Source: Adenanthera pavonina
Lineage: Eukaryota > Streptophyta > Magnoliopsida > Fabales > Fabaceae
Direction: 5' to 3'
DNA: 64,000 nucleotides
Assembly: GCA_026686845.1 (NCBI GenBank)
Contig: JAIVEN010000012.1
Location: forward strand, 21,702,501-21,766,500
Below, piece after piece: positions 50,876-64,000 of this stretch (position 1 is its first letter; every line of letters begins with the position of its first letter). A program made the position numbers and the translations under genes. Below the pieces are notes generated by a model. It was not told the DNA's origin and did no database searches. It worked only from the letters and a program-made list of their open reading frames with translations.

Positions 50876-51246
50876 GCTTGATTCTGTTTTTTTAAATAGT
50901 TTTTCTATCTTTGGAAATAGAAAATTCAAAAAACTTGTTTGGTAAATTTGTTTTTTATAAACTGTTTTGGAAAACAGAAAAATAAAAGAATAGAAAACTC
51001 AGAACACCTTTAAGGTGTTTTGTAGTTTTTGTTCTGAAAAATACAAAAAAAATGAGAAACATCCACTTCATTAATGGTAAAGTTATAAATTTTGAATAAC
51101 TCATATATCACTCACTAGTTATGATTCTGAGAACAATTATTTAAACTGATTTTTTTGTTTTCTTGTTTTCAAAACTTATTTTCGAAAACAGTTTTACAAA
51201 ACTGTTCTTAGAACAATAAAATAGAAAATACTGTCAAACAGATCCT
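50876..51246. mobile_element. Possible MITE with foldback ends
   Basis: Left end TTGATTCTGTTT; the right end reads AGGATCTGTTTGACAG on the other strand. The interior is rich in complementary words (AAAACTGTTTT / AAAACAGTTTT; AACACCTTTAAGGTGTT), giving strong foldback potential. Such GTTTGGTAAA-type elements are common in plant genomes. The target duplication is not clear and boundaries are approximate. Confidence 0.45.
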
Positions 51247-52202
51247 ATATATATTGATTTAACTGATAGAAAATAAATAACTATATAAATGCAATTGCAA
51301 TTATAAATACAAAAAATATATATTGTAAACTCATTACTTGAACAAAAAAAAGTTAAATTCTTGTTCAAAAAAGAGTTAAATTAATATCTATACATAAAGT
51401 AATAAAAATATTTAAAATTTGCACAACGAAATTGAAGTAAAAATTATTTGATGCTTGCTTCAAATTTTTAATTTGAATAAAAAAAGTGATTTCGAAAATA
51501 TCTTGCATTGCTGTACAGTCAATATTTTGAAAATCATTCAATTAATTTAAGACATCCAAATTTTATTCTGAATGAAAAATTATTTACCACATCAATTATA
51601 TATATAAAAAAGTAGAACCAAAAGCTGGAATTTCAGGCCTCCACATCAATATTTTGAAAAAAATTAGTAAAATTTGAGTTATTATTTTTAATATTTTATA
51701 TTAGATATTTACTACTATATCTTAAAAGCAGTTAAGATATCAAGATTTACACTTTTAGATATTATTATAAATCAATAGTTTATATTCATCCATAAATCAA
51801 TTTGTGAGATTATATTGTTAGTTATTTATTATTATATCTTAAGAGCAGTTAAAATATGAGATTTAAAAATTGTTATGCTAATTTTTTCTTTTTTTGGTTG
51901 ACATACGTTTATTTTTGAACATATTATATTTATTTTTTGTGTTTTATCTTATTGTTTATTTTATTTATAATGTATAATGGTTAAACTATTTGTTTTTAAG
52001 TTATTTTTGTTTGTTAAGTAATATTTGGAAAATGCTGTTATGATATGATTGTAATCGAAATTGATTCTTTTTTTAATTATTGTGATGTGGTATTTTTTTA
52101 TATAAAATCAGTATTCCTATTTGACTCAATACCACAATTTTCACCAAATCTCAAGTAGTTATTGTCATAATTTATTTTTTTTTATTTTTTTCATTGTTTC
52201 TT

Positions 52203-52905
52203 CATGTCCAGGAACGTTCGTGAGATGTCTTATAATACTGTGAGGGCTATTAATCCTTTGAGACATAATTGACGAATTAAAGTTAGAGTTATACGTTTTT
52301 TAAATATGCCTTACATCATTCACCAAATGATTATAACTTAATTGAATTAGTTTTGTAAGATGCTGATGTAAGTTTTTAATGTATAGTGTATATATTGCTT
52401 TATAGTGGTTATGTTATTGTATCTAACTTTTTTTATTTTTTATGTTAAATTAGGGTGATCGTATTCATAGAGTGAAAAAAAAAATTCTTCTTCTTCATGT
52501 TTAAGTATATATTGAAGGAGGGCAAAGTATACATTATAAAGACATTTGGTATTAGAAATAATACTGATTCATACCACACCACTAACCACGAATTCAAATT
52601 ACATTTCAAATATTTAACGTATGTGCAATTACAAGTTGATAATGGAGATATACATCCATAAGATTTTTTGTTTACTTCTTTTAATGAAATCCTATAATTC
52701 AGATGATCGTTTCTTAGTTGGTATAAATAATTTTAATTATATTCAATTTTACGTTTTAGTTTGTGATATGTATAAATTCATTTATCATTAACCAATTTAT
52801 TATAGATGTCATTGGCAAGTTAAGTGAGATTGGAGAGATTGAGCAGCTGAGGATGGTAAGCAACAAAAGAACATGGAGATAATAATTGAAAATAATAAGT
52901 ATGTG
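52203..52905 (+). pseudogene. RPA1-like OB-fold (DUF223) pseudogene with visible introns
   Basis: The translation gives 'INPLRHN*RIKVRVIRFLN', then 'DAD', a GTAAGT donor at 52368 and a TTAG acceptor before 52454, then 'GDRIH'. After a frameshift it runs through 'LKEGKVYIIKTFGIRNNTDS' and 'YHTTNHEFKLHFKYL', another donor at 52721, an acceptor before 52806, and 'DVIGKLSEIGEIEQLRMVS'. This is the layout of the N-terminal OB fold of plant RPA1-like proteins: single-stranded DNA binding, often carried by Helitrons. Several stops and at least one frameshift make it non-functional. Confidence 0.7.
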
Positions 52906-55900
52906 TGTTTAAAGTTGTTGTATTGAAATTTATCTTTTTATTTTATTATTATTAATTAACTATATATGTCTTCTTTTTATATATTCATTTATTTTTTATT
53001 GTAAGGTATGATTTGAATGTTTAATTATATTATAATCATTTAAGTGATAAAATAAAAAAATGTTAATTTTAAATACTTAAGATTCTTCAAGAATTTAAAA
53101 AGATTGTTATAAAAATATTTCTAAAATTTAATATATATATATATATATAAATATTTTTTTGATTATTTAATATTATATGATATTGTAAACTTCTTGGTAG
53201 TATATATCTATTATATAAAAATCGTTAAGTTTTTTTTTATGGGATAAATATTTAAATGATAGAATTTGCAAGATATTAAATACATAGAACTTTTGAGTTT
53301 TTTTATTAGTTTTTTTAAATTGGATATGTTCAATTATTAAAATAATAAAATAAATTAGGTATGGCTGAATAAAAATGATTTTTGCTTTTATTTTTTTATA
53401 TAATCATTATTTTTTTGTTACTACAAAATTTTAAATAGAAAGAATTATTGAGATATGGTAGAAATTTAGTAGCCATAAATATCACTTAATCAGTCAATAA
53501 TAATATTATTCTTTTAACTGATAATATTAACAGATTTGGTGGTAACAAATTTGTACAAATAGATTAATGGATTATGATTATTAATATTTTTTAGCTTCAT
53601 ATCAATATGTCATTAAAATAAATGGAAGTTAATATGATTAACTGCCAATTTTCAAGTTAAACAATTCAAATTTTTCAATTAATAAATTATATAATTAATA
53701 CAATATAATAGATTTTTATTAATGATGTGTTCAATCTATTGATTTTGTATATATAATAGATTGGATACTTTATTTAGTCAAAAAGTTATATATGAAAACT
53801 ATAATAAATTACTCTAATTCTAATTACAATTAAATCATATAATTCAATAAATTTCCTAATTAATATAAAATTTTAAATCGATATTAAATCATTCAATTGT
53901 CAAACTAGTCAAATTAATAAGAATTTTAATTAAGATTGACTTAATAATTTAAATGGATTTTAAATCAAAAATTATTTAATAAATTTGAATAAAAAACACA
54001 ACTAATGACCATTAATTTTGTTTGGTAATTTGGTGATTTAATTTTTTTTAATTATATTTGAATGAATATATTAAAATGAAACTATCTTTAGCAAATCAAT
54101 TTGTATTTAATGTAATTTTAGATTTCAACTTAATTCAATTTTGTAGATTATGATATTTCTAATAAATATTTTTTTGTATCAAATGCTATATACATAGCTA
54201 AATTGTTATAAATCAATCTTAGACCATAAAATCAATTTTATGAATAGATTTTTTTGTGTGTAATATCCTAAGTATTAAAGGTAAAGATTGATTACTTAAT
54301 TTTTGATAATTTGATTTTAAAGTTTAAAATTTAAGAATCCATTTAATTAAATTATCATTTCAAACTAAACAAAAATCAAGGAAAACAAAATCTATAATTT
54401 AAAAAAAAAAGTGATTTGATATAGATTAATGATTATTCATGATTGCACAATATATTTTTTATTTATTTAGATTTGATTTTACTGAAACATCTTAAAAAAA
54501 ATTATTATCATCAAAGAAAAAGTTAACTCTTTATAATTTTTAAAACAATTTTTTTATGAATAATACAATTTAGCTCCTATATATATTTTATGAGATTTTT
54601 TTTATTTAAATATTACTTATACAATATATTATATATAAAAAAATATAACAAAAAGCTCGAAGCCCATGCTATCAAATTAGTTTTTCAAAAAAAATAAGAA
54701 ATTCTGAATTTTAATTCTTATGTGTTAAATGACATTTAATTTTTTTCTAACAATTTTTAATATTAATTGAGATTTTAAATTAATTTATTAGATTTGTATA
54801 AATTGATGATCACCTATCTTAAATTTGATATTATTATATTATTAATTTATTATTTATTATTATTTCCAAATAAGAATTAAAATATGCGAATTTACAGTTT
54901 GAAAAAGTAATTTTAATGAATATCGTCTTTGTAACAGATAATAAAATCAAGCTAGTAAAAAATAAAAAAAATAATAAAATCAACATATCTTTAATTGAAC
55001 GATGAAATTATAGCAATATTTTTCTTAATTTTCATATGTTTTACATGATTATATATTAAATTTATAATTTTTAAATTAGTTGTGAGTGATTTATTTTTAT
55101 CCAAAAATACCCTTTATAAGAGGTTACTATGATAGTACATGATTACAATCAAAATTAAATTATTTTTATTAATTAAATCATGAATTTTTGTGTATAAATA
55201 CATTTGCAAATGTATCATCAAAAATATATTTCAATCAAAATAGAAAATCAATTCATTTTAAACTAACTATAATATAAAATATAGAAAATATAAAAAGATA
55301 ATATATTTAAAATCATAAATAAAAAATGTATAAAATCTCAAAAGATAATATATTATTATCTTTGACCTATTCATGATATTTATGCTATTATTTAAATTCA
55401 AATTACACTATTATTCAGATAATGTTTATACATGTATATATATTTGTTAAATTTAATTAATAGTTATATTTCAATTAAAACAGTTTTTCATTATTATTTG
55501 TAAATGATTTAATTTAAAAATTTTTGTGATTGCTTACTTGATGTTGCAGACTTATTAAAAAATTTTAAAGAATTTACATATGTAAAATAATATTTTATCT
55601 ATCTACAATATCCTACTTCATATTTGTAAATTTATCATTGAATTAATATTAAAACTGATATGTTATCTTTCTATTCTATAAATAATTGTATCAATTTAAA
55701 ATGAATTAGCATGATCGTGTTTTATCGTATTTGATAGACCTTTTTTCATCTACTATAATTCTTCCTATGTTGTGTTGAAAGAGTCATCTTTTACTGTTCC
55801 GTTATTAATGTTTCTTCTATATGCATTTAGTTAATGACTGCAATTGGATTATTTATAGATGTGAGTATTTGCAATTTTAAGGTTGATCATATAATTTCTT

Positions 55901-56589
55901 ATAGATTATAATCAGATTATCTTAATTTGTTTAATAATAGTCATATAACTTTTTATATAACTCAATGATTTTTAATATCCATTTTCTATTTATTTTTTAT
56001 GATTTTTATCTACAAATACACACATATATCTGTATGTGTGTATTTAATTTAATATTTGATTTATCATCACAAAATATTTACATATTTGGGATTATATTGT
56101 TTGATCTCTTGACAAATCCACTCTTATGCTAGTAAAGTTTCTTTCTTACACATATATATTTAAATTGTGAATAGGTTCCTTGAAAATAAATACTACACAA
56201 ATACTTTACAAAATATTACTAGAAAATCAATACGATCTCTAATAAAATTGCAGAAAGGAGGATTTGAAGAAAATGTAGCTTACATTCTAAAGTGGGGGAT
56301 ATTTTCAATTAATTCTACAATCTATTTTATGCATGATCGATGGCCATTGACACTCAGATTGAAAAATTTCATCCAAATTCACATATATTGAATATGTTGA
56401 GAACATTTGTTTAATAGAATAATACTCTCAAATATTTATTAGATATTTTGTTTTTATATATATTTTCATATAGTTCATGTATTTAGTTTATACCATTATA
56501 CATATAGTGTTATATTATGTATAGTTATTTGACATACACTCTGCCGGATGTATAAAAATTTTTATACTTTCCTATTATATATATATATG

Positions 56590-57700
56590 GGAAAGGAGGA
56601 GTACTTTTTGTTCATAGATATGGAGGTACTTATAAAACATATGTATGAAATACTTTTTCAACATTTTTTAGATTTAAGGGCAAAATTGTTCTTAATGTAG
56701 TATTAAATGACATTACTTCTTTATTATTGCCAGGTGGAAAAATTGTGCATTTACAATTCTACATATGTCTTGATGTTCATAAAGATACTATAAGCAATAT
56801 AAAGCAGTGTAGTTATCTTGCTGAACTGTTGGTTCATACTTCATTAATTATATGGCATGAAGCACCTATTGCAAACAAATTTTGCTTTAAGCCTTTCATT
56901 TAGAGCCTTAGATATATCTTAAAACTATCCAATTCTTCAGCTATGAGCCTTCCTTTTGAAGGTAAAGTAATTGTATTTGATGAGGATTTTAGACAAATTC
57001 TGCATGTAATACCAGGAAGGACTTAGGACGATATAGTCCTTGCTACTATTAATTTATCTTACGTTTGGAATCAATATAAATTCCTTACTTTTACAAGAAA
57101 TATAAGATTCCTTCCAATAAATTCATCTTATGTTAATAGAGAAATATAAGAATTTGGTCACGAGATTCTTTCTATAGGTGATAGAATAATTACTGATCCT
57201 AATGATAGAATCTCTGATATTAAAATTGCTTATGATTTTTTATTAGACATCTCAAATGATTATATTATATTAATTGTAGTGACTACATTCAAATCTCTAT
57301 GAGAAATTAAATATTTCATCTTATTTATGATATAGAACTATATCAGCCCACACTTTGTCTGTTTGATAATGTTAATGAATACATGTTATCTTTATTACCA
57401 GATGAAGATATGATGTACTATGGTTTTGATAGTATATTAAAGGAAAGTGACAATGTGAATTCTGTTAATAATTTTTATTCTACTAAATTGTTGAATTCAA
57501 TTTCCATATCAGATCTTCCAAATCATGAAATTAGATTAAATGTTGGAGCACTTACTATTTTCATAAGGAATATTAACAAGTCATTGAGTTTTTGTAATAA
57601 CACTCATCTTATTGTTACACAAACTAGCAAGTATATAGTATTTCAAATTAAAGTCTTGTTTGGATCAAATGCATGGCTGGTTGAAAGTTTGTATCCATGA
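56590..57700 (+). pseudogene. PIF1-type Helitron helicase pseudogene
   Basis: Pieces in order along the plus strand: a ruined Walker A ('GGTYKT', normally GGTGKT) near 56620; 'SLLLPGGKIVHLQF'; 'LIIWHEAP' in place of the Walker B 'IIWDEAP'; 'FEGKVIVFDEDFRQILHVIPG'-like sequence at about 56955-57025; 'TINLSYVW'; and an open 105-codon C-terminal part (57383-57700) with 'MLSLLPDEDMM', 'LPNHEIRLNVGALTIFIRNI' and 'NNTHLIVTQ'. These match the PIF1-like helicase domain of plant Helitrons. Stops and frameshifts lie between the pieces, and the catalytic Lys context and Asp are altered, so it is dead. Confidence 0.8.
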
Positions 57701-58141
57701 TTCCATCAGATTTAAGACTACTATTTAATATGAAAAGACAGTAATTTCTTATAATGTTAACTTTTGTTATGACTATAAATGAGAGTTAGAAGTAAAGTCT
57801 ATGCAGCATGTGTTTATACTTGACAAAACCTGTATTTATACATAGACAACTCTATGTTGTTGTATTGTGTGTACGATCTAAAAGTTGATTGAAGATAATA
57901 ATTTTAGATAAGGATGACAATTTAAGTGATACAATTTTAAATACTGTATAGAAAATAATGTTTAATAATCTTAACTGATAGTTTTGCATTATTACTTCCT
58001 TTATAGTCACTTATTATTAATACATTAAATACTTTGTAATGTTATTTTGTTTTCGAATTATATGTATAATTTTATAATCAAACATGTCTAAAAATATAAA
58101 TAGTTTTATTAATCCTACGCATCGCAAGAGCTACATACTAG

Positions 58142-61100
58142 TTTTCATCAAACCTCAAATCTTCAAATGTAATATTTATGCATTTCTACTAATTAAATTC
58201 TAAGCAATTAATTTATAAATTATTTAATTATCTAATACGAAAAAAATTGACTTTGGATACAATAACATAATTTGAATGGTAGATTATTAATTGTAAGAAA
58301 AAAAAATAAAAATAAATTTCATACACTCATCTTGTTTTTTTTCAAACAAGTTCAGCCACATTTGCTTAGCAAAAGCGAGAGAACTACACACCAAGTACCC
58401 TTTATTCTATGGTTGAATCAGTATTTGTCAGCTAGGAAAATCCGGTCCACTCTGTCATCATCACAGGGATACTGTGGAGCTTTTTAGTGCCCGTTTGTAA
58501 AACATCAATTATATTAAAATAATCACAAATTATAAAAATAAATTTTAAATAAAATTAGAGAAATTTAGCAGAAATATGTTTAAATAAAAAAAATAATGAG
58601 TGGAAACCATTATTTGATTTATAAAAATATAAACAAAATAGGCTTTTAGTTCTCCAATTTCATTGTTCAGGTTTTACGGGGAGAAATAAATGCCTATTTT
58701 GTAACATCGAGCTCATTCGTTTGAGGATTTAGGCTAAGGTAAGCGGATCAAAGGCACCAAATTTGGAGAACTTATCTTATTAATTTAAATGATCAAACTT
58801 GTAATTTTACATTTAATCTACCATTATATCAAGTCGTTGCAGACCTTCTCATTTTATTATAAGACATGCCAGTGCTGATTAAGTTTCGTAGTGAAGCTTG
58901 GTGCTATGGAGTTGTAAACTCTAAACCAGCCTCGAATGAGGAATTTAAAAATTTCATGGGCAAATGTAATTTTAGTCCCCAACAAATTCAAGTCTCATCT
59001 ATTTTGTTAATAAATCTTATTCTAATAGATTCATATTTGATCCTTAGAATTCTTTAGTTCTTCGATGAGGCAAAGTGTTTGGGCCATTTTCCCAAAAGCT
59101 TTCTTCTTTCACTCACAGCCAATAGCCAGCATTGTCCACTGTTAAATTAATCTTTTATGTGATTGAATTCAATAATAATAAATTTCAACATTGATCTATT
59201 TATTGAATTTTGGATCAAATAAGTTTTTAAAAATTACTTACCCTACTACCTGCTTATGAACTTACCTATTTTGCAAGAAATTTTTATTAGGAGTTGTCTT
59301 TTTTGGGGGAAGACTGAAACTAAAATCTTTAAATCTTATGGGTCACAAACAAAATATTAACCCAATCACAAAAATAAATTTAGAAAAGGCCTAAATTAGG
59401 CCCACGTAATTTCATTGAAAGAGTGCCAAAAGTTTACAGAATTTTAAACCTTTCTTGGCCCAATAATTCATAGTCCAAGTTCTTTTGGGTTTACATATAA
59501 AAATATTAACAACTATGTATGATGTATTCCAAAATGCCTTTGGAAAAAAAAAACAGTAACCCAGAAAACCCATATGGCATAAATAGTTTTTTTCCCCAAC
59601 ATATGGCATAAATCATTGGAAACTAGAAATTAAACATCAAACAGAAACGGGCCATTCAGTATAGAATTATTGGGCCATGATTGAACTATTGGGCCATTCA
59701 GTGTTCTATCAGTTACAATTAACAATAGAATCCAAGGCTTCATCATGTTGGAAGACAACATTCATTTATAGTTCAGGCAAGTAAAATGACAGTCTTTCAT
59801 AGGAAGGTATCCTAAAATTTACATTGAATCCTAAATTCCCCACACAAATTCACAAGAAAATAAATATCTACAGTCAGAAAATATTTTAATTTCATCATGA
59901 ATCATTCTAATGCCAAAGTCAAGTCATTCAGTATAGAAGACAACTATAACGCTATTATGCCATTTATTGATATACTTGAATAAGTAATTGATATATTGAC
60001 CTAAAATTGTTCATTTAGCATTAATATGGACTTTATGTTTCATAAATAGGCCAATTTGGGTTTAGTCCACTTAACCCAAGAGTTAAAAAGACTATCTCTT
60101 ATATCTCACAAAATAGGCCCTTTAAACCTCCATTGAAATAAAAAGAACACATATGTTCGGTTGAACATAAACATTGGCACCATGAGTGGTACTTTTTTTA
60201 TTTTTTTCTGTAATTAAATTATACATTTGTAAATATCACTATTTCTAAATAAATATTCATAATAAAATCTATAATAAATTTGACTATTCACAATAAAAAA
60301 TACTTTTAAAATTATTTAGTTGTTTTTTAATATCAAATAATAGATTTTCCATCACTATGTTTATCATCTCGTGACTCATGGCGGAATTTTTTTTTATAGT
60401 AGATTGAGTTTAAACTTTCATTAATCTACCAAAAATTAATTGACATTTAATAAAAATTTTGATACTTTAAAAATTTGAAATCATAATAAATTCATATAGT
60501 AATTATATCAAATAAAACAATTTAGTTATAATAGATTTTAAACAATCTGATTTAAAAATTTAAATTAAAATCGTTAACATGAGATAAAATTTAAATTTCA
60601 ATATATACTAACTCAAATGTATAACTAAATGTATGTTAATGCTTAGTGGTTACAATAGTTATATAATAACAACCAATTGAATAATTTCTCAAAAACATTT
60701 AACATTTCAAATTCATATTATACTTCATATTAATCAGTTATAAAAACCCTTCCCTAAATTACAGTACCAAATCATAAAAACATAGTACAAAGCAACGAGA
60801 CGTATTTTTGTCTCAAGTTGCTTATCCATGCGTTCCCCTAGTATGCTCTACCTACGATTGCAAACCCATTGACATAATAATAATATTATTTCATTCAAAA
60901 TCTATTAATATAAGAACTTAAATTTTATTTAAAATGATTAATTAATAACCTATTGACATGAATTAAAAATCATTGAGCTATTTAATTTGAGAGCATTGAC
61001 TTATTGAAAGAAAGTTTAAACATATGTTTTATTCATTGAATTCAATTAATTGAAAACTATTTTAATTGAAAAAGTATTTAATAAATTCAAAACTTCATTT

Positions 61101-63400
61101 TGCTTTTTAACTCTTTTTTCTGTATCCTTTTTGGGGACTATCATTGTTTTAGATTTTTTGTTTTGTTTGAAAGCTTTTTTGTTCGTTTTAGAAATTTAAT
61201 GCATGGTCAATTTTTTTCAGCTATATACCCTCATTTAAGTAGGATTATATTTCTCTCTTACCATCAATTCTTTCCACTTATCGTCTCTCTCTTCTATTAA
61301 TCTTATTTATCAGTCTTTGTTAAATAAGAAGGGATTAAATGAAGGTATTTTAGTTGTATAGTAATATTTTACATTAATTAAAATTTTTTTACCTTTTGTG
61401 CTATAACATTAAATAATATTTATTTGTTTATAAATATAAGATATAAAAGATGAGTTTTTTTTTTATTTCTAAATATAAGATACATAGAAAGATTTTTTGG
61501 TGCATTTGTTGCTTTTTTTTTTCTAATTTTATTCTCACATTAAGCATTAATTTAAACATCAGTGAGTTCCACGATGTTATATTAAATGTGGGCATTTTAT
61601 GAAACTATTTTGAATTTCAGACAAGTTTAATGTATTTCTTAATTTGTGTTTTTTTTTGTTTGTATCTTATATTTAGAAACAGATAAACAAATAATTTATG
61701 GAGGGAGAAATGTTATTTTGATCATTCTCTTGACACATGAAAAAAGAAAAATCATCAAGCTACAACATTGAGAAAATCCACCCAAAGGGCATATATTTTA
61801 AATAGAGAGGTAGAATATGGTTAAAAAAAAAAAGGAAATAGAGAAGTAGAATGGATTGTCACATTTATGAATTTAATGAAATTGTAATTATGTGATTTAA
61901 ACTTCAAATATGATTATTTAATTTTAGTCAATAATTTTTCATTACTTTTGATAGCCTATAAATGCTTTGATCATGAAATTTTTAATACAAATAATATTCA
62001 TATTCATAATTTTATAAATAACTATGAAAATTTTAATATATATATATATATAATTTATATCATTAAACATTATCAACTCTCAACTATAATTGAGTGTCAT
62101 CACGAAAACCCATTGATTATGTAATTTGAAAATATTATAAGCCATTGCCATTGTGCAAAAAATACATCATAGTAGTCGACATGAATTTGAAAATAGAAGA
62201 ATGAATCATCAATACAATATAAGAAGCGAAGATGCGAATCACTTTTCACCCACATTTAGTTTACTATTGCTTTCACTGTTCAAATTTCACTTCCCCTCAT
62301 TTTTTTTTTCCCTTCACCTTGTTTCTGCGAGTTTTCCTTGGTTTTTTTCCTTCTTTTCTATGATCCCCTTTTATTATTTTACTTTTTCTTCAAATGTGGG
62401 CTCTCCTTGTGGACTCTTTTAGGAAGGGCTAGCTCTCTTGCTTTTCATTTCTTTCTACAAAGTTTCCCTTTAGTTTATTACTCAAATATTTTAGAAAAAA
62501 ATTAACCCCTTTTACACTTCTTCCTCTGCAATCGCTCTTCACACTTGGGCTTTTGATTTTGTCTTGTCTTCTTTAACACGCTCCCACTATCTTTCTCTAC
62601 TTCCATCCAAACTCTTCTTGCACTCCTCACTTTCTCTCTCCTTTCTCCTCTCCTTCCTTTCTTCTTCATTAATTGCAAAAAAATTCTTCCCCTCATTGCC
62701 ACTAAAAGTCCTCCTTTCAAGCTGCATGCCTTATATCATATGTTTGGTGACTTTGGTTTAGCTCCGTTCATGGCCTCTACCAAAAGCAAATTTGTCCCAT
62801 GAATTTGTTCCAGCTTTGTCGGCGGCGGTCATGATGGAAGAGCTTTGTCACTAACAAAGAAGGAGAAGTTGGTGTTGGTTGAACGGAGAATAAGATGCTA
62901 AAAGAATTTTTTGTGCCATTGCTTGTACACATATGGTGAATTCCTTCCCTTCTTGTTTGTTGAGGCATAGATAGAGAAGAGGAAGGTTGAGAAAAATTTA
63001 AGAAGAAAGAGAAGAAGAACACATGTGGCGAAAGAGCAAAAAAGGATTAAAAAAAGTATTTTTGGTAAAGATGAGAAAATGGTGTGCCACATTTAGTCTT
63101 TTATAAATGATAATGGAGAAAACAAAAAAAAATGATAATGGAGTACAAGAGAGGATAAAATGTAGATTTAAATTTTCTTTAATAAAAAAAGTGTAAATTC
63201 TAAATTTTCAAAGATTCCATTTATATTTTTTGTTTTTTTATGCTCACTGGCAAGAGACTCATTATTAGATATTTTATTATTAGGTATTTTAACACTTTAA
63301 AAGTTTCCTGCTTCTTAATAATATTGTTGTCGTTGGTCACCAAAAGAAATCTGTTGTTGGTCATGTCATCGTCGCAAAATATGCATCCTCAGCATAGAGC
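58142..63400. other. AT-rich intergenic DNA
   Basis: No gene recognised in 5.2 kb. Short frames (58272-58487, 58866-59057 and 62153-62422 plus; 62502-62720 and 62777-63092 minus) have no known domain. 62260-62720 is strongly CT-rich on the plus strand, which keeps both strands partly open by composition. A TA run lies near 62037-62052. Confidence 0.5.
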
Positions 63401-63412
63401 ATACAAGGGAAC

Positions 63413-63558
63413 CTTCCTGGCAAAGCTTTGGCCAATTTGGAAAATGCATTGAAGAAGAAATCAGGAAACCAAGATGCCTAAATTGTTGATTACTTCGACG
63501 TGGTAGCCAGTGCTGGTGTTAGGGACATTTATACTAATGCTTTTCACCACAAAGGATA
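63413..63558 (+). pseudogene. Patatin-like phospholipase fragment
   Basis: The translation 'GKALANLENALKKKSGNQDA*', then 'IVDYFDVVASAGVRDIYTNAF', resembles the start of patatin-like group III proteins (a 'leader...LxxLExxLxxKSGNxxARIADYFDVVAGSGVGG' pattern). There is an in-frame stop after QDA and another after HHKG. The catalytic Gly-x-Ser-x-Gly equivalent lies in 'ASAGVRD' and is changed. No upstream or downstream part of the protein is recognised, so it is a small dead fragment. Confidence 0.55.
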
Positions 63559-64000
63559 GGTTTTGAAGGCAACCCATGGCAATTTTTAGCCAATCACAAC
63601 CAAAGGTTCTACCATCTTGGTTCCAGTGTTAGTAGCAGTTGTAGCTTCTTCCGTCAATGCTTTACTAGCCTTATGAGCTCTATTCTATCGACTCTGCAAC
63701 CGTTAAACATTGTTATTATTGTCCTAAGCAGATGCGGTCTAAAACCAATAGCTTTGACTTCAGAGGCACATTTTCCCTTTAGTTTCTATCTTAATTTTCT
63801 TATCATGTTAAGTTATTGCTTATTTTTCCCATTTTCATAATTAAAATTATTACGAAACTCATATGTGTGTGAATATATTTATGGGATTTTAATGTCAATG
63901 ATTGATTTGTGATTCCATATACGTAGAACTATTTACTCTTATCACCATGATAATCCATGTACAAATTATAAAAACTATTTCCTACTCTCCCTTTGTTTGG
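63559..64000. other. Intergenic DNA to the window end
   Basis: The first 150 bases have near-genic composition and may extend the patatin-like remnant, but the translation is not recognisable. The rest is AT-rich with nothing seen. Confidence 0.45.

Larger units (their letters stand above)
51592..58141 (+). mobile_element. Decayed Helitron-like element (about 6.5 kb)
   Basis: Proposed from two independent signs. First, an RPA1-like and a PIF1-helicase-like pseudogene lie on the same strand, the pair of accessory and core genes carried by plant Helitrons. Second, the candidate ends fit: 5' A|TC followed by TATATATATAAAAAAGTAG at 51591-51592, and 3' CTAG|T at 58138-58142, preceded by a weak GC-bearing stem (CCTACGCATCGCAAGAGC). 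No Rep (HUH) nickase was recognised. The 3.7 kb between the pseudogenes is pure A/T-rich decay. The boundaries are less certain than the helicase itself. Confidence 0.5.

Noticed and set aside
62502..62761. Arg/Lys-rich minus frame and Ser/Leu-rich plus frame
   Set aside because: Both come from one CT-rich tract; no domain or start context supports a gene.
1..64000. CRISPR arrays, rRNA genes and intact tRNA genes
   Set aside because: No regularly spaced repeats, rRNA segments or full tRNA cloverleaves were recognised; tRNA-like boxes occur only in the SINE-like elements.

Overview
The window is nuclear DNA of a flowering plant. It is very AT-rich, has few genes, carries GT-AG introns and many MITE-type elements, and encodes a plant-specific TFIIB relative. 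A eudicot, possibly a legume, is my best guess from the AT-rich intergenic style and the MITE types. The sequence alone does not fix the species.

Only three protein genes can be supported, all on the minus strand. (1) A seven-exon P4-type ATPase (phospholipid flippase, ALA1 type) at 1610-6866; its exons join in frame into 1181 residues. (2) An intronless-CDS TFIIB-related factor of the PTF2 type at 35479-37056 (525 residues). (3) A two-exon gene at 39939-40415 (126 residues) that is only the zinc-binding domain of the YVH1/DUSP12 phosphatases, with no phosphatase domain. The three show no functional linkage.

The most unusual structure is at 40661-44403. The promoter, 5' leader exon and most of the leader intron of the zinc-domain gene are duplicated as an inverted repeat with arms of about 1.6 kb. 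Between the arms is about 0.56 kb of spacer, mostly plastid DNA: a psaB fragment joined to an ycf2 fragment from elsewhere in the plastome. The result is two divergent promoter copies, one driving the gene and one pointing into gene-free DNA.

The rest is repeat-rich. 7.5-29.4 kb holds Stowaway-like MITEs, a 79-bp tRNA-derived SINE with a perfect 17-bp target duplication, tandem duplications, and a trace of a LINE RNase H. 29.4-33.1 kb holds a GC-ended hAT-type MITE with an exact 8-bp target duplication, a 2-kb element with long terminal inverted repeats, and another MITE. 51.6-58.1 kb looks like a decayed Helitron with an RPA1-like OB-fold pseudogene (introns still visible) and a PIF1-type helicase pseudogene on the same strand. 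A small patatin-like remnant lies near 63.4 kb. Long stretches between these show nothing I can name.

I found no new multi-gene system. The inverted promoter duplication with a plastid-DNA core is the best candidate for something worth describing.
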